From Lepidonotus clava (taxonomy: Eukaryota > Annelida > Polychaeta > Phyllodocida > Polynoidae): a stretch of DNA of 64,000 nt. A model generated the notes under the pieces. It did not search any database, had not been told where the DNA came from, and was given only the letters and a program-made list of their open reading frames with translations. The first letter of the stretch is position 1; the number at the start of each line of letters is the position of its first letter. Below are positions 11,730 through 23,430 of this stretch, in pieces. The stretch covers positions 28,873,927-28,937,926 of the forward strand of contig OW387136.1 of NCBI GenBank assembly GCA_936440205.1, read 5' to 3'. The translations under genes and the position numbers were made by a program.

Positions 11730-12060
11730 GGTTAGGCTCCGAGGTTTTAGGGACGGAAGGTAGGGACAGGTTCAAGGAAAACTTCTATGAGCTTTCTTAA
11801 CTGACCCTAGTCTATATGAAATTCTGCCACTGAGCCACCAGGGGGACTGGTTTTAGATCTTTGGTTAGGCGCGGATTGGTAGTCGATGCATGAAGCCGAT
11901 TTCATCAACCAGTGGCCGGTCCTCTTAGCTCAGTTGGGGCTTATGGATTGTATAAATCTGAGACGCTGCCATGGGACAGTTAAAAAAAATACAAAAAAAA
12001 GTGTATTTTGGGGATGGGGTGGGGGGGGTAATTTTACCCCCGCATACCGGTCCTGTTCAC
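11730..12060. repeat. possible tRNA-derived SINE remnants
   Basis: On the minus strand near 11842-11815 the sequence CTGGTGGCTCAGTGGCAGAA looks like the 5' half of a tRNA with an A box. On the plus strand at 11928-11942, CTTAGCTCAGTTGGGG is another A-box-like start, followed by GACGCTGCCATGGGAC. No convincing B box or acceptor stem is present, so neither is a functional tRNA gene. G- and A-runs at 11975-12030 break up the second one. Confidence 0.3.
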
Positions 12061-13892
12061 CTAGGTCGGAAGTTCGGTAAAATCTGACAGATATGATCTT
12101 AATGGATCTGGTAGTGGCACGTGTCGGTTGTTCTCCAGCACCCTCCATTTCAGTGCATTATTTATAGAAATTCTGCACAGCGAAGAGAGTGAGCGGGGTT
12201 TTTGTGTGGCTGTCCTCAACATTTCTGCACACTCTCCTACCCCCTTGAAAACGGATTCCTTGAAAATGGTCTCAAGGATCAGACAGATCATGTTACTGAA
12301 TGAGTTCAAATTGTCTCGGTTCAGCGTGTCTATGAAAATGGAGAAAAAGTTGAGCATGCCCCTGTGCTGCCGGTGAGTGACAAAGCCTCTGGCGATGCAG
12401 TAGCGGAGATCATCGGTTTTCACCTCGTCCACCGACAGACCATCTGACATGACCTTCAGAGAGTTGGGGTTGAGTCCTGAGCAAAAGACCATGCCCAGGA
12501 TCTGCTTCATTTCTGAACAGAAGCCGCTCTGGTCAAAAGGCGTGATGGTGATGATGGCCAGCTGCTTGACGCTGATGCGCAGAATGTCCTCCGGGGGCTT
12601 CATGCCGCTCCTGAACAGCGTCTTCAACATTCTCCCACAGAATGTGAACACGGATTGGGCGGGGGCGTCGCCCGCGTTACCGGTACACCCCACGAGCCAC
12701 CGACTGCAAGCTGTAAGGAGACGAGTCATCATGTAGATGCCCTTTTCATCCGGACTGTCCAGGTCGGCTCTATACTCGCAGAGGGTCTCGACGATTCCAA
12801 TCAGATGTTCCCCGATGCGTTCCGCCTTCTCCGGCCCCAGGCCGCAGCAGCAGTTGATGACCGTGTTGATGACGGTGGACGTGTCGCACGCCGAGATGTC
12901 GGGATCCACGCCACACGCGAGCAGCAGCCGCAGGATCCTGGAGGTTTCCCGCAGGAAGGGCTCCAGGTAGCGGAACTGGTGCTGGAAGCCGATCCAGCAA
13001 CCGGAGAAGAGCATGTGGGCGACCGACTCGCCCCTCCTGTTGGTGACGTTGGGGTCCCTGATGCGGCTCATCAGGTACCTGACGCACAGGTAGATGTCGG
13101 CCAGGTGGTCCAGGTTGTACTCGGACCGCCGGCCCACCCGGGTCATCCGGGAGCACAGCAGGTGGAGCGGGGTGTTCCAGGTGCGGTCCTGGCAACTGAC
13201 CAGGTCCACGCCGCACTCCTGCAGCATCAAGGTCATCGCAAAGATGTTGGGACAGGACTCGGTGAGAAACAACCGGTGCAGCACACAGTCGCCCTTGTCG
13301 TTGCAGTTCCTCAAGACCTCCGGTTCGATGAGGGCGCCGCTCTGCAGTAAGGTGCGCACCATGGACTCGCCAACGTCTAAGGCAATGGAGAGCGGCGTCT
13401 CCCCCGTCTGGGGGTCCCGCACGTTGATGGAGGACGGGGCCGTGTTGATGAGATACTCGACACACGAGTCGGCGTGACACTTACAGGCCTGGTGCAGCAC
13501 AAGGGCCTGCTTGACGGGCGAGTCCCAGGCCGTGTGCTCCATGAGCAGCTTCACCACGTGCACGTTGTCGTGAGCAAGTGCGATTTGCAGCGGGGTGCTG
13601 TTGAAGTGGACGTAGCAGTATGCACTCGGTCCGAACGGCGAGTTGTGCATCAAGTGTAGACTGCTGGACGGGTAACAGGCGGTGGACTTGGTGTTGATGC
13701 TGGCACCATATCGCATCAGGAGCTCGGCTGCCCGCACGTCGCCCAGTTTGGAGGCCAGGTGGAGCGGGCCGTTACAGTCGTGGTCCATGTCGGCCGGGTG
13801 ACCACGTTCTAGGAGCTGCTCCAGCACTTGGTGCCACCCATTGATAACTGACCACTGCATCAACTGAAGCCTCTGGGTGCTGTCGACAACAG
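12061..13892 (-). CDS. ankyrin repeat and SOCS box (ASB) protein, exon 2
   Basis: This exon encodes residues ~186-795. Several ankyrin repeats are visible: DCNGPLHLASKLGDVRAAEL, NSTPLQIALAHDNVHVVKLL, TGETPLSIALDVGESMVRTL and WNTPLHLL, with degenerate repeats further on. The C-terminal SOCS box contains the Elongin B/C contact SLSSLCRISINNAL and a Cullin-5-type end PLPDPLRSYL. ASB proteins are substrate receptors of Elongin-Cullin5-Rbx2 ubiquitin ligases. The exon starts at an acceptor (CATTGCAG|CT, 13893). The CT completes the G left by exon 1 as Ala, so in-frame coding begins upstream of the first ATG of this exon. The paralogue number cannot be decided by eye. The exon is GC-rich against AT-rich flanks, which creates long antisense open frames with no similarity. 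Confidence 0.9.
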
Positions 13893-14161
13893 CTGCAATG
13901 GCAAGAAAATGTCAACCTGAGTGATAGAGTTTGAGACACCGTATATAAGGATATGCCCGTTTCCGTTATCATTCCCCACAAAGATAAATGGAATTAACGA
14001 TATGGTGTATACGTTAATTGCATTCTTCATTTAATTACGAAGCAAGAGAAATGCTTTAATTTATACTCATAGATATTGGTCCTATGAGCACATCCCTACT
14101 TTTCTTTACTGAATAGGGCCTACATATAAGCCTCGATATATATATGTTTCCAGCTACTAAC

Positions 14162-14717
14162 CTGCCACATCAATGTCTAGTGCCAGCTGGTCGAGCATGC
14201 AGAGAACCGTCTTCTCCAGGTGGGACCGCTCTCCTTTCCGTTTGTCAGCTTCCGCAGCCAACTGTAACATAGCCTTCACCCCTCTCCGTTCAGCCTGGGT
14301 GAGGGGCCTCCAGGGCGAACTGTGCCTTCTCCAGGGGCGGTACTTGCTTCTGCCAGAGCTTCCCCCTGGTGGAGTCGGTGGTGGGGAGCCTATTTTACTG
14401 CCGCCTGGAGGACTGTAGTTCTTGCTCTCCAGGCTGGCCGTGGAGCAACTGGATCCCTTTCTGCCAAACCTGCCTGAGATGGGAAGACTGCTGCAGGAAT
14501 CCTGCCTATGTGTATGGCCCGCCAGGTCCGATTCGGGCGGCGAGAGATCTCTTCTGTCAGGTCTCCTCCATTTGAGCAGCCCTCCTATGAACTTTCTGGC
14601 TTTGGTCAAGTTGAAGTGAGGAGATGGAGAGGGGGTTGTCCTTGATGGAGAGGCAGGCGCTGACCCCCCAATTTCTAAAGGAGGGGTCACCCTCAGCCTC
14701 TCCGCTAGTGCCGACAT
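14162..14717 (-). CDS. ASB protein, exon 1 (Ser/Pro-rich N-terminal extension)
   Basis: The ATG at 14717 opens MSALAERLRVTPPLEIGG. A basic, Ser/Pro/Gly-rich region of ~185 residues follows, likely disordered, with R/K-rich patches (KARKFIGGLLKWRRPDRR). A helical end (LTQAERRGVKAMLQLAAEAD … LDQLALDIDVA) leads into the ankyrin domain. The donor G|GTTAGT at 14161 and the acceptor at 13893 agree in phase, giving a ~795-residue protein. Most ASB proteins are 300-600 residues, so the long N-terminal extension is notable. No function is recognisable for it. A TATATATGG element about 235 bp upstream may be the promoter. Confidence 0.8.
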
Positions 14718-14952
14718 TTTACCACTGAGGTGTGTGTGACGTCTGTTGCTGATCTCCCCCTCTACCCTCCAGCCCCTACCTTTCTACGTAAACACTGGCC
14801 CCGCCCCCTCCCTTGGCCAGTGGTAGAGATACCGCCCCTGGGCCCTCCTGGCCGCGGCTGGAGCTGGGCGGGAGTAGGGGAGGGGAGGTCTGGGGAAGGC
14901 ACACGGCCGACTGGAAGCCACACACCGCTGGTATTTTGGTCTCAACCCGTGC

Positions 14953-14960
14953 CATATATA
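14953..14960 (-). promoter_or_regulatory. candidate TATA box of the ASB gene
   Basis: The minus strand reads TATATATGG about 235 bp upstream of the ASB start codon, inside a GC-richer island (14700-15060). It is plausible by position only. Confidence 0.3.
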
Positions 14961-15060
14961 CCCTCACCTCAGACGGCTCCTGGGTAGTTAATGTCACTCC
15001 AATACACACCTCGCGTCCCGTCCCATCACTTTACATCGGCCCCACGAGCTGAGCCTCCTA

Positions 15061-16896
15061 CTAGTAAAAACAAATAAGCCTCAGCAAGCGCATTTCTTGC
15101 ATACACTGTGTCAGGCCCGGTCTTTGTCCAAGTGTGTCCTTTGAAAGGTAGAAAGACTTTCTGAAGGGGGTGTGTCCCTCTCCCACAAGTCAACTAGTAT
15201 TCATGGCTGTGAAAATGTTGCAATCGAAGTATACTCCAATGATGTATATATTCTTCTTTATCCTCTGCCACGGATCAGACACGCTTTCGTAGGCACCACT
15301 TCTCTACCTAGCCCATCGTTGATATTGATAATGCCAAATCACTGGAGTAGGGAATTGTCATAGATTTGACTATTTGAGGGCGCAACTTGTGTAGGCCTAC
15401 CGAATTATCAATTTTCACTTGCATATTTTCCTTGGTGCAATAAGAGGTCTTTTATGATATTCTTCAATGTACAACCCTGCACACTGCTTATTGCATATAA
15501 TGTTGCGCAGTTCCCCTGGCAGACCTTGATACCACTTAGTGTTATCAGTGGAGTGTTTGTTGTAAACGTCTAGTTGAGTCCAAGTACAGCTTGCACATTG
15601 CTGACTGAGACATAGCAGTTCATGCTGGCTTCTGCAAAACTTCCCTTCATCCTTCTATTTCTACGTTATCCTTGGGTTTCAAATTGACAGGTTGCATAGA
15701 TAAAGATAGAGTCCATCGTTTCTCACCACCACCTTGATTTCACAAGGTACTAAATCCTCGGCTGAAAAAAAATCCCCTCCCCCTTCTTCACTCTGACCCA
15801 GGGTTTGGTCACGTCGACGGCTGTAAACAAAGACGACATGACCCGGAAGTGGTTCCGTGTCTGCTTTAATTCTTCATTTACCAGCCAGGTGGCGCGGCAG
15901 GTGAGAGGGAGTATTTTGGAGCTGGTCTCTAGAACTAATGGAATTTGGATGTTTAAACATTCAGAAATGTCATCTTATTGTGTAAGACAATAAATGTTGA
16001 TAGAATAAAGATCGACATGTAGGCCTATTGGTAATCTCTCAGGTAGGATGTTAAATATTAGTCATACCTAATAAGAAAAAAAATATAGATATTGTAATTG
16101 CCTTTTACTCAATGAGAAATTCCTAACGCATGGAAATGGCTAGTCACACCGTTACCAGAGAGAATCTTATTCTCTCTGCCGTTACACAAACCAGGTGACA
16201 AAAGTAAAGTAACTAAATTTCTACGCCCAGTTTTCATTTTACCTTTAATATCCAAAGTTATTGATAAAAAAATACACGTATGAGCGTCTTTGTGATTACT
16301 CGGATGATAACAATAGACCTGATGTCAAAAGGTGGTTTTCATTCTGACTACAGCCTTGTACTATGATGGTTTATTTTAATGATAAGGTGTTATAGCTATG
16401 TAGGGTAAAAAAGTGGTAGATCTATAGCGCGCATTCTAAGGTAAACTACTAATGCTTTTCTCTTAGTCTTTAACATAAAACCCCCGGTTTTTGTTTTTTG
16501 TTTTGTTTTAGAGCCATATGAGACGCATCTATTCATATCGTTCCTTTGTTTCTAGCCTAAGGCTAAGCCCTTATTTATGAGAGACAGATAATTTAAAAGG
16601 CCCTATATAGCCTACATTTTAGGCCTTTTATCGCCCATGACAGGCTAATATCGCGCATTTACCATGCCTAATATTGCACATTATATATAAAGTAACTATA
16701 AAATGAGGGTAAATAGGAATATCTCAACAACAAAATGTTTGATGTAGACTCAAGGTCCATATACACTGATGTATTCAATTAAAACGGTTCATATATTAGT
16801 TGATTGTTGTTGGACAACCATTGATGATATATGATATCTCAGAAAATTCTGCAAAAACGATTCTAATTTCTTAGAAATATTGATAAATCCTTTTTA
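15061..16896. other. AT-rich intergenic DNA
   Basis: No supported gene or bounded repeat. Short open frames at 15172 and 15805 have no similarity that I recognise. Confidence 0.5.
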
Positions 16897-17142
16897 CAGA
16901 GATGCCATCTTTCCTACTTTTGTAGGATTTCCTACTTTTTGGTGATTTTAGATCGTATGAACGATTTTTTCAACATTACCTTAATATCTGTTTTAGATTA
17001 TTTTTGTGTAAGTTTCAAGCTAATTAAATACAAATTCAATGTTAGATTTCTATTCCAAAAGGTTATTTACCTTCTAGTTGCTTCTAGAAAAAAAGTAGGA
17101 AAAGAGTTTCCTACTTTTTCATCAGTCAGGAGTGGCATCTGA
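16897..17142. mobile_element. possible hAT-like MITE
   Basis: The left end CAGAGATGCCATCTTTCCTA and the complement of the right end (TCAGATGCCACTCC) share AGATGCCA. Inside them, tracts of 'TCCTACTTTT' and 'AAAAGTAGGA' are inverted copies of each other. There is no coding capacity, and the ends are imperfect, so this is tentative. Confidence 0.4.
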
Positions 17143-17404
17143 TTCTCTGTTTTAATAAGCCCAAATTTTGTATTTTACCTATTATTGGTTGCATCGGTGA
17201 AGTCTTATCAGGTCTGCCAAGTCTAATGGTGAGCTCTTTTATTGACCGCTGTCATTTTTTCTTGCTGGTTGAGGTTTTGCAGCGTCTTTCTATGTCTTTT
17301 TGATGGGACCCGGGAACCAGCTTCAGCGATTTTTGCTCAATGACAGGTTTCATATCCATGTTGTATGGAGTTCTATGGGAGGCCTAAAGTTGGTCGAGTT
17401 TTGC

Positions 17405-17600
17405 AAGCAATGACAATGACAATGACAATTAACTTTATTCACAACCTCCATAAGGCACATGAATACATCTACATCTACAGTGTTAACAATGTAACATAAA
17501 TAAAAGAAATTCATTAGGAAAAAAAAGTATAAATAAATAAATGAATAAATAAAATAAACAAAACAGAAAAATAATTAAATAAATAAACAAACAACTTACA
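17405..17600 (-). repeat. LINE-type 3' tail with short tandem repeat
   Basis: Read on the minus strand the sequence is …GTTGTGAATAAAGTTAATTG followed by TCATTG repeats. This is the form of a CR1/L2-group LINE 3' terminus that ends in a short tandem repeat instead of poly(A). The adjacent 17510-17590 is an AAAT/AAAC-rich low-complexity tract. No coding remnant is attached. Confidence 0.4.
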
Positions 17601-17719
17601 GCTGTAAAGTGTGACTGGTATAGCACCAAACTCTACTCAGTACTGGACGGATCAGACAAGATTACTGGTGTCACCAATGACTAGGGGAGAGAGAGCATCA
17701 CACAAATAGTCAAAAGTGT

Positions 17720-18133
17720 TTGCCCCCTCTGAAGATATGGTCAGGGTGACGTCTAACCAACTTGTTCTCGGTGGTGTCCCGGAGCAGGAAGCCCTTACCA
17801 CCAAGGTTTTCGGTGGTCACACCTGGGAGGTTTCCGGTTACCTCTCCCAGAGAAGTTCTGGTAGTACACTGACTCTCCTACCTGGAAAGCCCGACCAACA
17901 GCTTTTTCACCATGCCTCACCTTTTGCTGCCTCTGCTTATCACATACTTTCGCCTTTAAGTCGGGGCGACATAGATCCAGATGGCACTTGATACGACAAC
18001 TAAACAACAGCTCCGCTGGTGAATGTCCGGTCGTAGACTGAGGTGTCACACCGTAGCGGAAGAGGAAACGGTTAACTTGATTCTGAACCGTTCCGCCAGT
18101 CAACTTCTTCATGCCGTTTTTAAATGTCTGCAC
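17720..18133 (-). pseudogene. gypsy integrase C-terminal remnant
   Basis: The minus-strand segment GTVQNQVNRFLFRYGVTPQS followed by TTGHSPAELLF is the classic end of a Ty3/gypsy integrase core, with a basic C-terminal tail after it. It is a remnant only. Confidence 0.8.
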
Positions 18134-19610
18134 AGCCCGTTCTGCCAGACCATTTGATGCTGGATAGTATGGTGCGGACGTCAGGTGTTTGATGCCATTT
18201 AGTGAGACGAACTGCCTCCAGCAAGTAAGACTTTAATTCGCCAACACACATTGGGGCCGGAGCATCCACAACTGGCTGAATCCTCTCAGTCAGCGGTTCC
18301 AGACCACAGCTCGAAACCTTATACCCAAGGAACTGGACCTCCGTCGTACAGAACTCACACTTAGCCTCCTTGAGCGTAACTCCGGCGTCACACAATCGGG
18401 TCACGACCTCCAGCAAGTTTTGCTCGTACTCCACTTGCATCTTGCCCATAATGATCATGTCGTCAAGGAACATGGCCATCATCAGCACTCCCTCAAGTAG
18501 GCCTTCAATGGCCGGCTGGAATATCGCTGGCGCCACGGCCACACCATAATTCAGCCGCTTGTACTTCAGGAGTCCCTGGTGAGTATTTAGCACCAACATC
18601 TCTTGACTTGACTCATCCAACTCAACCTGCTGGTATGCGTGAGAAAGGTCCAGTTTAGCAAAACGAACTCCTTCCTCCAGCTTGGTGAACAGGTCGTCAG
18701 GTGTCGGTAGCGGATACACCTCTTTACACAGGGACTTGTTGACAGTGACCTTGTAATCACTGCAGATCCGTACCGATCCATCGCGCTTCAAGACAGGAAC
18801 TGCAGGCGACACCCACTGAGCATAGCACACTGGTTCCACGATACCAGTATCCTGTAGGCGCTTATACTCAGCATCTAGTTTACTGTGCATGTAGTATGAC
18901 ACAGGTTGGGGCTTCACAAAGATAGGTGCAGCATTAGGCTCCACTTCAACGTGAGCCTTGAACCCCTTAAGCTTCCCCAGCTCCTCCCGGAACAGACTGG
19001 GAAACTGGTCCTTCACAGACGCTGCGTCTCTCACCATGTGGTACAGCTGGCGCTGCTGCGAGAGTTCCTTCCAGTTCAAACACAGCTCACTCAACCAGTT
19101 ACGGCCCAACAGTGCTGGTCGCGTACCAGGTGTCACAAGCAAAGGGAGATGACAGGCTTGACCACCGTGCTCGACCTTCACCTCAGCTTCGCCCTTCAGA
19201 GTTATCACCTCACCCGTAAAAGTCCTCAACTTTACAAGTGACGGCTGCAACACTAACGGTGAACCCCACTGCGACAGCTGATTTTCCCCATCAGAGAGAC
19301 TCTCGCACCTGAGTCGACTTCCATCATCAGGTCGACCCCGTCCACGCACAAAGTCGCGTTCCATGTTGGAGAACCTCGGGCTGTACCAACAGTGAACATA
19401 CTGGCAACGAACTGTCCAACCTCTGTGTCGTGTACACTTCAGGCGAGTCATCCTCGGACAGGCCCTCTAACACATGAGTTTTACCCTTCGTGCCTTTTTT
19501 GTCAGGCACCTTCGATTTACAGGCAGGGATGATGTGACCTCGCTGCTGGAACTTGCGGTCGGACGACTGGTGTTTCTTACTACTACAGTGTGAACAGCGC
19601 TGCTTGGCCT
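18120..19610 (-). pseudogene. gypsy pol remnant: zinc knuckle, protease, reverse transcriptase
   Basis: A zinc-knuckle-like CSHCSSKKH region lies near 19600. A retropepsin-like region follows, then a Ty3/gypsy reverse transcriptase with RICSDYKVTVNKSL, FAKLDLSHAYQQVELDE and the catalytic box FLDDMIIMG (the LDD form of YxDD), then the start of the thumb/tether region (TEVQFLGYKVS). It is broken, with later domains only partly represented. Confidence 0.85.
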
Positions 19611-19612
19611 TA

Positions 19613-22062
19613 GAGTAGAAGAGCCAGTTTCAGTGCAGCTCTAGTTTTCACGCATTTTACGCATTTTTATGAACACATTTTTTATAAGTTCACTTAAAAC
19701 TCGTTATTTTCCTCTGGAACACATAAGGGAATGATTTCCTAATAAATTGGATGTTTTTTTTAATTGTTACTCAAATATTTAAGTATTTTATGAGAAAAAC
19801 GTGTTGCAATGTCCCTATTAAATGGAAAACTGCCAGAAGCCTTATAAAATGATTTTTTTCTAAAATAAGAAATAAAACTGTGTTTTCTTTAATAAAAAAG
19901 AAATCTTAAGGCTAAAAATTTTACAGAAATTAGTTTTAGGTGATATTCCGTCATATTGATATCAGAATTGATTTTTTAAATCTATATTTTAGAAAATAGA
20001 CCCCTGCGTGAAAACCAATGACAAAAAATAAGGCAGCTGTCATTTTTCGCGCATTTTTCCGAATTTTCCAACATTTTTTTTCAATATAAATCGATTTTTT
20101 TTTTTTTAAATTTAATGTATTGTAATATCAGTTTCCTGAAATATTGCACAAAGGTAGAGATTAAAACATCTGCTTTGTGCATGCTTATTGAATTAGTGTA
20201 AGGGTCACCAGATGAATACAAAATGATAAGAATTCCTCTAAATTACTTAGTTTAGGAAAATATCTAGTAAGGGCAGGTGCCGCTGGTAGGTGTAAATATA
20301 CCTGACGACAATGCTCATCGGGACACTTCCCCGCAAGCACCGATGCCTTGGGTAAAATCGATATCAGACTGCTTTATAAGCAATAGTGCAGGGTAAGAGA
20401 AGAGGAGAGACCAGTAGTGTTTGGATCATACGGATCGGGAGATTCGAAGGGGTTTTAGATAGCTGTACAAGCAAAGGGACATCTGGTGACTTATATGGTA
20501 CTACCGCACGACGGCCGGAGCTGAGACTAGGCGGACTCTACGGAGGAAGCTGACTTCACTCTAAATTGGAACTGTTATACCTTGGACTTATTGCCATCAC
20601 GAGCAGCTGTACGCATCACTATATCCATCAATAAACTTACTGTACTGCCAAGCGTTGTTCATGTTATGGATTGAGCGCCCATCTCGTGGACTTACTCACC
20701 ACTCGACTAGCAACCCACTAGAGACAATATTAATAACGATGATCATCTCGAACAATGCACTATAAATATAGTTAACCCCAATCAACACAATAGCGTTCAA
20801 TATCTAGACTAAAGAGTAGATACAAACATTTGTCCGTGTCATTTATTCAGGTTATTGAATGCATCTGCCAGACAATGAAAATGCACAAAAATGCGTATTT
20901 TCTTGCCTAAATAGGCCCTAGGTTTTGAGTCTTTCAGTTTTCCAAAACAACATTACATTGCATTACTGCTACGCATTTTATGAATCACAGTAAAGTTCAG
21001 GGTTATTCTTCTTATATATATTTCGATAGACAATCTTTTTCTGATATACCTGGAATGATTTTCTTATTAATTTTTAATATTCTAGTAATAATAGACCTAA
21101 AATATGCATAAATACGCGAAAACTGACACCGAAATGTGCGAAAATAGGCTCCAGGTGCGCAGAAACTGAAGAATTAACATGTGAAAGTAAAATTAAGATA
21201 TTACAAAAAATATATTCAAACTTAAATTTTTTTAATGGTTATGGTCACAGACGTCATTGCCATTCATATAGAAGAAAAAATATTAAAATTGATTATTTTT
21301 TTCTTTAGATATTTTGTTAAAGTTTAATTTCTTGCCCTTAAAGGGATTAAGAGGTGACTGCACAAGCGCCCCCTGGTGTGAAAATTTCAATTCCTTAGAT
21401 TTTCAACATAATTTTTTAGGCATGAGCGCTGGTTAAATTAGAACTTATATCAATGTTAAAACAAAGAGATGTAGCAATGAAACATCAAATTTAAAGGTTT
21501 ATTGGTCTATGCCCACTAGCGCCACCTGGTTAGAAAAATACAATTTCTCAAAATTTATAAACTGACTATCAGGCATTGGTAGGGGCCTAAGTCCACTCAG
21601 ATTATGAAACATCACTCCTCTGGATGAAAAATTAACAAGGCCAGAAAGAAATGATTTATACTTGAAAGTACTGAAATAACCCAGTCATGAATATTCAAGA
21701 GGAGTTGGTTGTTTTATTTCATTGATAACCTATATTTTTTCTGGTCTCTAAATGTTGGGGAGGTCCCAATTAAGGCACATCTTGACCAGTTTTGGTTGGG
21801 TTCTAATGGATATTGAGTCTCATAGAGACATGTAAGTGTGGCAAATTTGGTAATTCCCATAGACTTCTATAGTTAAGGCCACTCCTTTCCTCAGGCATTT
21901 ACTCAGAGATAAGCATGGTGACATATGCTTTATTTGGTTTTATTATATTCTCCTTGGTCTATTGTACCCAATTTAACTTAATTCGGAGATCTGTAATGGA
22001 TTTCTATTTTTGATCAAACACCTCTTAATCCCTTTAATGCGCAGAAACTGGCTCCCCTACTC
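19613..22062. mobile_element. 2.45-kb non-coding DNA transposon with TA target duplication
   Basis: The left end GAGTAGAAGAGCCAGTTTC and the complement of the right end GAGTAGGGGAGCCAGTTTC match at 17 of 19 positions. TA lies immediately outside both (19611-19612 and 22063-22064). The ends then continue as CAGTGCA and TGCGCA. It has no open frame of note. Inside are repeated subterminal motifs of the form 'TTTTCGCGCATTTT' near 19640 and 20045, and an inverted partial copy of the end at about 21105-21170. It resembles a Tc1/mariner-type or other TA-targeting non-autonomous element. It sits in the gypsy copy and hosts another element. Confidence 0.75.
21338..22037. mobile_element. 0.7-kb TTAA-flanked MITE nested in the 2.45-kb transposon
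   Basis: The perfect inverted repeat TTAAAGGGATTAAGAGGTG (21338-21356) and its complement (22019-22037) bounds 700 bp without coding capacity. If TTAA is the target duplication, the unique ends are AGGGATTAAGAGGTG, which fits piggyBac-type target choice. It lies 25 bp from the right end of the 19613-22062 element, so it inserted after it. 'GCGCCCCCTGGTG' near 21367 echoes a motif in the 39211-39391 MITE. Confidence 0.7.
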
Positions 22063-22069
22063 TACTCTG

Positions 22070-22640
22070 TGAATTACCCTGTGGTTTCCTATGCTGCTGG
22101 TTGTCGACCTTGTGGACAGCACTCTCACACGCAGTCGAAGGTCAGGTCAGCGGTGTTCAGCAGGTGGTGTTGAATATGCTTGTGGTTCAACCCACACACA
22201 AAGCAGTCCCTCAACGCTCTGTTCAGATACACTCCAAAATTACAGTGGATAGAGAGCTTTTTGTGCGCGACAATAAAGTCACCAATAGACTCAGCCTGCT
22301 TCCTAACGCGTGTACCAAAATGGAAACTCTCTGCAATTTCCAACGGGGCTGGGTTAAAGTGACGTTCTAGGGCCTAGGTAATTACGTGTAAACCCACATC
22401 CTTAGTGCTCTTAGGGGCTGACAAATTATTCAACAGGGTGAATGTCTCTGCACCTACTTCTGTCAGAAATATGGCCGTCTTTTTCCTAATGACAGCCTGC
22501 ATCAGCAGCCACATTGACGGCCCCCCCCTTGTAGCACTAGGTCATTTGCCTCGTAGAACATATCCATACGGTCACAGTATGCCTTGAAAGTCTCCTAAGA
22601 GGGGCTGTACTCACCCACTCTGCCTATATAGTTAGCCATC
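22070..22640 (-). pseudogene. gypsy gag remnant
   Basis: The minus strand reads a Ty3/gypsy capsid region. A start near 22639 (MANYIGRV) is followed by a segment with the typical 'F..R.q..ESI.dfi' and 'LRDCFVCGLNHKHIQHHLL' signatures, matching K02A2.6-like gag proteins. It is broken. Confidence 0.75.
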
Positions 22641-23125
22641 TTGACACAACAACACAGTCTCACAGCCTATAACTGGCACTACTTCAGGTCTCAACTCTAG
22701 TGCTGCTTATGCTAAATAGCACTGACTGTAATAACACAGGTACAGCTTCTACTGACACAGTTCATAAGTCACAGAGCCTCACACATTGACAGCAGTTATC
22801 CACATGCACAGTCAGACTTGATGTTGACATCATGGATTCTCAGGTTGACATCATTTCTCCAGGCTTCCACCGGTTGACAAACACCCAAAACTACTTCCCA
22901 GCAATCCTCAGATGTTGTTCATGATATGTCCTCATCCACTACTCATCACCACTCGGGAGGTGCAGTCTGGCTGGAATGAATGCGTTCATGAAATCACGCT
23001 GGTAGCGCGGAGATGTGCCGCTTGCGTGTCTGCACGTTCCCGTGCTGTAACATTCACTATGTAAAGACACTCGTGCTACAGAAAAGACAAACAAAAACTA
23101 TACTTTGTACATTACCTCTCAACAC

Positions 23126-23140
23126 TGGTTGTGGCACCAA
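23126..23140 (-). promoter_or_regulatory. possible primer binding site of the gypsy copy
   Basis: The minus strand TGGTGCCACAACCAG lies just 3' of a TGTAACA. It is placed as a retroelement primer-binding site would be, upstream of gag. The primer tRNA was not identified. Confidence 0.3.
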
Positions 23141-23262
23141 TTTTTGTTACAGAGATTACTACCTGCATGTAGTCTGGCTAGTTAATAGCAGGTAGACTGT
23201 TCAGATGTGTGGCATCTTATTGATGCATGAATATGTCTAGAGATAGTTAGCTAGTTAGATTT

Positions 23263-23430
23263 GGGGTCTTCCATTAAGTACGTACGCACCAAGGGGGGGG
23301 GGTGGGGGGGTCTGAAATTTTGGGAATTTGCGTACGTTCCTACACAAATTCAATGCGTATTTTAGCCTAAGGGGGGGTGGGGGGGTCTAGAATTTGTGAA
23401 GTTTTGCGTACGTACTAAATGGAAGGCCCC
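23263..23430. mobile_element. 168-bp foldback MITE with TTT target duplication (Harbinger-like)
   Basis: The left end GGGGTCTTCCATTAAGTACG and the complement of the right end GGGGCCTTCCATTTAGTACG are near-identical, and both continue TACGCA. TTT flanks both sides (23260-23262, 23431-23433), a 3-bp A/T target duplication as in PIF/Harbinger elements. The interior has two G-runs. Its right end abuts the truncated LINE fragment at 23431. Confidence 0.7.

Larger units (their letters stand above)
17720..23155 (-). mobile_element. Ty3/gypsy retroelement copy, broken, with a DNA transposon inserted in it
   Basis: A minus-strand Ty3/gypsy copy. In element order it holds gag (within ~22070-22640), nucleocapsid/protease and reverse transcriptase (18120-19610), and an integrase C-terminal part (about 17720-18133). 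A primer-binding-site-like TGGTGCCACAACCAG lies at 23126-23140 beside a TGTTACA that could be an LTR edge, but I could not identify a matching pair of LTRs. The copy is clearly dead: several breaks, parts missing, and a separate 2.45 kb transposon sitting between gag and pol. It is moderately old, since domains are still recognisable by eye. Confidence 0.85.

Noticed and set aside
11921-12070. A tRNA gene at the A-box-like TTAGCTCAGTTGGGG
   Set aside because: No B box, anticodon arm or paired acceptor stem can be drawn; at best a SINE remnant.
12655-13350. 231-codon plus-strand open frame and other long frames over the ASB exon (also 12770-13480 minus, other frame)
   Set aside because: They lie across the GC-rich ASB coding exon in other frames, with no domain similarity, and are explained as shadows.
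13861-13863. Start of the ASB protein at the beginning of the exon-2 open frame (13863, TTG)
   Set aside because: The codon is not ATG. An acceptor at 13893 and phase match to exon 1 show that coding continues from upstream.
23126-23155. A confirmed 5' LTR of the gypsy copy
   Set aside because: The primer-site-like motif is suggestive, but no matching second LTR was found, so the LTR is not claimed.
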